Assembly: GCF_020215645.1 (NCBI RefSeq)
Contig: NZ_CP084060.1
Location: forward strand, 1 to 7,699
Reading direction: 5' to 3'
Length of the DNA stretch: 7,699 bases
DNA from: Nonomuraea gerenzanensis
GTDB taxonomy: Bacteria; Actinomycetota; Actinomycetes; Streptosporangiales; Streptosporangiaceae
The translations under genes and the position numbers were made by a program. The notes beneath the pieces were generated by a model that did no database searches, was not told the origin of the DNA, and saw nothing but the letters and a program-made list of their open reading frames with translations. This document shows, in pieces, positions 5,606 through 7,699 of the stretch; the first letter of the stretch is position 1; each line of letters opens with the position of its first letter.

Positions 5606-5624
5606 GGCGCGCGGCCCGCGCGCC
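5606..5624. repeat. Short perfect GC hairpin
   Basis: GGCGCGCG (5606-5613) pairs with CGCGCGCC (5617-5624) around a 3-base loop. It lies between the large nested hairpin and the CTAG palindrome cluster. The role is unknown. Confidence 0.5.
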
Positions 5625-5630
5625 CGGCGT

Positions 5631-5720
5631 CTCTAGGCCTAGAGGCTCCGGGGTCTAGACCTAGAGCCTTCCCTAGAGCCATAAACCGTGCCTGACCAGG
5701 GGTCTAGCGCCTAGAGCCCT
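5631..5720. repeat. CTAG palindrome cluster sharing the operator core
   Basis: Within 90 bases there is a perfect 14-bp palindrome CTCTAGGCCTAGAG (5631-5644), a 10-bp palindrome GGTCTAGACC (5652-5661), and three direct copies of CCTAGAGCC (5660-5668, 5672-5680, 5710-5718). There is also a TCTAG/CTAGA pair around a CGC spacer (5703-5715). The 7-mer CTAGAGC also forms the core of the operators at 4635-4723. CTAG is normally sparse in high-GC actinobacterial DNA, so this density suggests selection, perhaps a second binding site for the GntR protein or origin repeats. Confidence 0.65.
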
Positions 5721-5807
5721 TGGTCTCCCGAGGCGGCGATGACGGCTCTTACCGAATGTGCGGCGGGTTATGGCGCATATAACAAGCCCGTGCTCTGGCG
5801 GCCCGGT

Positions 5808-5861
5808 CCGTGGCCGGCGGCCGGGCACCCCAGGGGGGCCCCACCCCGCCGCCGGCCACGG
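5808..5861. repeat. Large perfect 14-bp inverted repeat
   Basis: CCGTGGCCGGCGGC (5808-5821) pairs perfectly with GCCGCCGGCCACGG (5848-5861). The intervening 26 bases are G/C-rich and can pair further. No gene ends nearby on the plus strand, so simple termination is not an obvious role. A cis-acting replication structure is possible. Confidence 0.6.
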
Positions 5862-6023
5862 CCCAGCCGCGAAGTGGTGGGGTTTCAGGCGACAAGCAGT
5901 CTTCGCCAGACAGGCAGGACTCCGGGATGGCGGGGATCTTGGTGCCGGACTGTCGAGTTGATCAGGGGTGCGGGTCCGGGCACCTCGTGATCCATCCCGA
6001 CGCCCTGCCAGGAGGCATGCAGA

Positions 6024-6130
6024 CCAGAACCCGGTGATCAAGACCGGCTGTGATCGTTGGACAACGGATGATCGTGGAACGGCGACCGGTTCATGTACAC
6101 GCAAAGCCGATCTTGACCACCGGAACCTGG
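6024..6130. repeat. Imperfect inverted repeat around a 47-bp spacer
   Basis: The arm at 6024-6053, with core CCGGTGATCAAGACCGG (6031-6047), matches the reverse complement of 6101-6130, whose core is CCGGTGGTCAAGATCGG when read on the minus strand (6107-6123). The 17-bp cores match at 15 positions, and the flanks share CCAG on one side and CT-TG on the other. It is too widely spaced for a terminator. A protein-binding site or relic element end is possible. Confidence 0.4.
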
Positions 6131-6378
6131 CCCGCAAGGTCTACGACCAGGACGACGGGATGGATCACGAGGGCCCAGCCCCTTGGAGGTGGAAGGGCGC
6201 CGCGAGAGTGATCGTCGGATGAGTCAGGTCCTAGGCGTGCGCTTGGTTTGGTAGTCGCACTGTGTAGTGACCGCAGACGGCCCTGAGAGCCACGCTAACA
6301 AGATCCAGGGTGGTTTAGGTACCCGAGGTCAGGGGTGAGATCAACTGAGTTTCGGCAGGTCAGATGCCCTTTTCAGCG

Positions 6379-6413
6379 GTGAGCCCCAGGGGTGATCACC
6401 GCCTGGGGCTCAC
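6379..6413 (-). terminator. Terminator-like hairpin after parB
   Basis: GTGAGCCCCAGG (6379-6390) pairs perfectly over 12 bp with CCTGGGGCTCAC (6402-6413). The 11-base loop contains its own palindrome, GGTGATCACC. It lies 24 bases past the parB stop on the minus strand. There is no U-tract, as is common for actinobacterial terminators. Its right arm abuts the downstream repeat array. Confidence 0.7.
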
Positions 6414-6447
6414 TGCCGTATTCACTGCGTTACTGCATTACTGCTTG
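6412..6447. repeat. Partition repeat array, downstream copy
   Basis: Four ACTGC-headed units start at 6412, 6424, 6432 and 6440, giving spacings of 12, 8 and 8. The array matches the array at 7401-7436 at 28 of 36 positions, in the same orientation. It runs from the end of the terminator hairpin into the parB stop codon. Short direct repeats beside a ParA/RHH-ParB operon usually serve as operator and centromere. Confidence 0.6.
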
Positions 6448-6737
6448 GCACGACGAAGCTCTTTGATCACCTTGTCCCAGACCAGTGGATCATCAGACAC
6501 GCGGATCCAGGCGCGGACAAGATCCACGCTAGGGACCCTGGGGAGGTCCATCTCTTCGGCTGCACGGCTGGCGTGCCTACCCAGGTGCCGGTACAGCTCA
6601 GGTGTGAGATCCGCTGTGACCCGGATCGGGTCGGACCTGATGGCCGTCTCCCCTGCCGGGGCCGCGTCCGGCTCGACGCGTCGGTGGGCAGCTCGCCGGC
6701 GTGCCTCACGCCTGGCGTCTTTTTCGCTGGGTGCCAT
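6438..6737 (-). CDS. parB: Small ParB-type partition protein, probable ribbon-helix-helix DNA binder
   Basis: This 99-aa protein is encoded directly after parA and overlaps it by one base (TGATG); a GTG just before at 6740 would add one residue. The first 35 residues are charged and probably disordered (EKDARREARRRAAHRR), as expected for a tail that contacts ParA. From about residue 37 comes a strand and two helices, DPIRVTADLTPELYRHLGRHASRAAEEMDLPRVPSVDLVRAWI, the layout of ribbon-helix-helix partition proteins on actinomycete plasmids, where the beta strand (IRVTADL) reads DNA. It would bind the repeat arrays on either side and load ParA. The assignment rests on context and fold pattern, not on a diagnostic motif. 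The last codons lie in the downstream repeat array, and a hairpin follows the stop. Confidence 0.75.
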   Translation of the reverse strand: MAPSEKDARREARRRAAHRRVEPDAAPAGETAIRSDPIRVTADLTPELYRHLGRHASRAAEEMDLPRVPSVDLVRAWIRVSDDPLVWDKVIKELRRAKQ

Positions 6738-7357
6738 CACCCTTCCCCACGCTTGAGCAGCTCCTCGGCGAGCGCCTCGAACTCGGTTGCTCGTGCCTTG
6801 ACCGGCAAGCCGAACGACTGCGAGTAGCGGTTGACGAACGGCACGGTCGCGGTCAGCACGTGCCAGCCATCTTCGGTGAGGTCCTCGCGGGTCTCCACGT
6901 GAGTCGTCGATGACCGGTTGATCCGGTTGAGGAGTACGGACACACGGGCAGGTGTGGCCCGGACCGGCTGGATGTCATCGATCTCGTCGGCGACCGGCGC
7001 CATGCGGTTGATCTCGATGCCGTGCGGGGCGACCGGGATGACCAGCTCATCGGCAAGACGCAGGACGGACCGAGCGATGCCCTTGTGATCTTCCATCTGC
7101 GGGGCGTCGATGACGACGATCTCGCCGGGTTTGGCGACCTCTGGCACGCGGCGGTGTAGTTCCTTGGAGGGCATGCCGATGATCCGGAACGGGAAGCCAT
7201 CGGCAAGATCGCTCCACTCCAATGCCGAGGCGGCCGGGTCGGCGTCGACCAGGAGGACGGGGCGGCCCAGTTCGTAAAAGGCGTGAGCCAGCCAGACCGC
7301 CGAGGTGGTCTTGCCGGTGCCAGGCTTGAGGTTGATCAGGGCGACGGTGAGTGACAT
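6737..7357 (-). CDS. parA: ParA-type partition ATPase
   Basis: This 206-aa Walker-type ATPase segregates the element at cell division by acting on ParB bound to its centromere. It has a deviant Walker A (KPGTGKTT, residues 11-18, with signature Lys11 and Lys16), Walker A' (VLLVDADP, about 34-41) and Walker B (EIVVIDAPQ, about 79-87). A later ELVIPVAPHGIEI segment is typical of ParA/MinD proteins. Pro replaces the usual first Gly of KGGxGKT. The short length and absence of an N-terminal helix-turn-helix place it with small ParA proteins (type Ib-like), whose ParB partner usually does the repression. The ATG at 7357 has GGGAG six bases upstream. It is first in a two-gene operon with parB, and the repeat array at 7401-7436 lies in its promoter region. 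Confidence 0.92.
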   Translation of the reverse strand: MSLTVALINLKPGTGKTTSAVWLAHAFYELGRPVLLVDADPAASALEWSDLADGFPFRIIGMPSKELHRRVPEVAKPGEIVVIDAPQMEDHKGIARSVLRLADELVIPVAPHGIEINRMAPVADEIDDIQPVRATPARVSVLLNRINRSSTTHVETREDLTEDGWHVLTATVPFVNRYSQSFGLPVKARATEFEALAEELLKRGEG

Positions 7358-7400
7358 CAGGTCTCCCGCTGCTCAGGCTGGTAATTTCGCATACCCTCAT

Positions 7401-7436
7401 GCTGCCGTAGTTACTGCACTACTGCACTACTGCACG
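7401..7436. repeat. Partition repeat array, upstream copy
   Basis: A GCTGCCGT unit at 7401 is followed by three near-perfect tandem 8-mers, ACTGCACT, ACTGCACT and ACTGCACG, starting at 7413, 7421 and 7429. The spacing of 12, 8 and 8 matches the array after parB. It lies 44 bases before the parA start, where it could act as both operator and centromere. Confidence 0.7.
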
Positions 7437-7469
7437 TCCCTTGACTAAGTAAAGAGCGGGGCCCCCTGA

Positions 7470-7697
7470 TCAATTCAGCGAGAGGGCGCGAGCCATCGCC
7501 ACGGCGAAGATCTGGCCGTTGTTGACGCTGATGAAGCCTCGCCCGTGGGCGAAGCGTTTGACTCGTCGTCGGACGCGACGACGGCGAGCACGCCGGTCGG
7601 CGGCGAGCAGCTGCGCACCGGCGAGGCCCATCACGTCGGGACGGTCTTGCATCGGCCGGCCGCCCTGGGTCCGGGTAACGATGGCTTGGCGGGTGGT
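7470..7697 (-). CDS. C-terminal part of an unrecognised, highly basic protein
   Basis: The frame is open from the right edge to a stop at 7470-7472, so the start may lie outside the window. An internal ATG at 7652 would give 60 aa but has no ribosome site. The visible part contains MGLAGAQLLAADRRARRRRVRRRVKRF, an Arg-rich stretch suited to nucleic-acid contact, then HGRGFISVNNGQIFAVAMARALSLN. I do not recognise the family. Same strand as parA but separated by about 110 bases with the repeat array, so probably a separate transcript. It could also be a chance open frame in GC-rich DNA. Confidence 0.4.
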   Translation of the reverse strand, partial: TTRQAIVTRTQGGRPMQDRPDVMGLAGAQLLAADRRARRRRVRRRVKRFAHGRGFISVNNGQIFAVAMARALSLN

Positions 7698-7699
7698 GC

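Larger units (their letters stand above)
5462..6378. other. About 0.9 kb without a convincing gene; candidate origin/regulatory region
   Basis: Open frames exist on both strands here, but they are Arg/Pro/Gly-rich, overlap large hairpins, lack ribosome sites and resemble no family. The region instead holds three GC-rich hairpins (5508-5571, 5606-5624, 5808-5861), a cluster of CTAG palindromes (5631-5720), an AT-richer short inverted repeat near 5767-5783 (GTTAT/ATAAC), and an imperfect inverted repeat (6024-6130). Nothing stands out at 6225-6378. Such density of secondary structure next to a regulator would suit a single-strand origin or other cis-acting site for a rolling-circle element. That is inference. 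Confidence 0.55.

Noticed and set aside
5673..6137. 154-aa minus-strand open frame containing GARTRTPDQLDSP
   Set aside because: It is Arg/Pro/Gly-rich, crosses the 14-bp inverted repeat and the CTAG cluster, and has no ribosome site. Such runs are common in spurious frames of GC-rich DNA.
5968..6222. 84-aa plus-strand open frame in the gene-free region
   Set aside because: It has a polar random-looking composition, no ribosome site and no recognisable motif, and it overlaps the inverted repeat.
5462..6411. tRNA gene or tRNA-derived attachment site
   Set aside because: I looked for T-loop (GTTCGA-type) and acceptor-stem pairing near the hairpins and found none that fold as a tRNA.
7401..7436. 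CRISPR-like array
   Set aside because: Units are 8 bp in tandem without spacers, and no cas genes are present. They fit partition repeats far better.

Overview
The window is high-GC DNA with strong GC preference at third codon positions, Shine-Dalgarno-type ribosome sites and gene families typical of Actinobacteria (Streptomyces, Streptosporangiaceae and relatives). It looks like the replication, transfer and partition part of a mobile element, either a conjugative plasmid or an actinomycete integrative and conjugative element (AICE). No integrase, excisionase, relaxase, tRNA, rRNA or attachment site is visible, so the sequence alone does not separate the two. An integrase could lie beyond the left edge, past rep.

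Layout. Positions 1-4581 form one minus-strand train of genes, read from right to left. It starts with a 129-aa protein, possibly related to the pSAM2 activator Pra. Four very small cysteine-rich proteins of 63, 42, 59 and 24 aa follow, then a 183-aa basic coiled-coil protein and an 82-aa protein. A TraB/FtsK-type DNA translocase comes next, and last a RepSA-like rolling-circle initiator that runs off the left edge. Most junctions are stop/start overlaps (TAATG, TGATG, GTGA, ATGA). Hairpins sit in three of the longer gaps: before the 59-aa gene, before traB and before rep. The rep reading frame is broken by a one-base shift between its HUH motif and its catalytic tyrosine.

Divergent from this train, at 4736-5461 on the plus strand, is a GntR/HutC regulator resembling KorSA. 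The 155-bp gap between the two contains two 20-bp palindromes exactly 30 bp apart and a third half-size palindrome, all built on CTAGAGC. This is a good candidate for a shared operator controlling both directions. The same 7-mer recurs three times in a second CTAG-palindrome cluster about 1 kb away (5631-5720).

Positions 5462-6411 hold no convincing gene. They carry several very strong GC-rich hairpins, the second CTAG cluster and an imperfect inverted repeat, and are a candidate origin or regulatory region.

Positions 6412-7436 are a partition locus: parA, an overlapping ribbon-helix-helix-type parB, and two copies of a 36-bp repeat array bracketing the operon. The last 230 bases hold the C-terminal end of an unrecognised, very basic protein.

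Together the genes read as an element that copies itself by rolling-circle initiation, moves double-stranded DNA between cells with an FtsK-like pump, holds both in check with a GntR repressor, and is stabilised by a compact ParA/ParB system.
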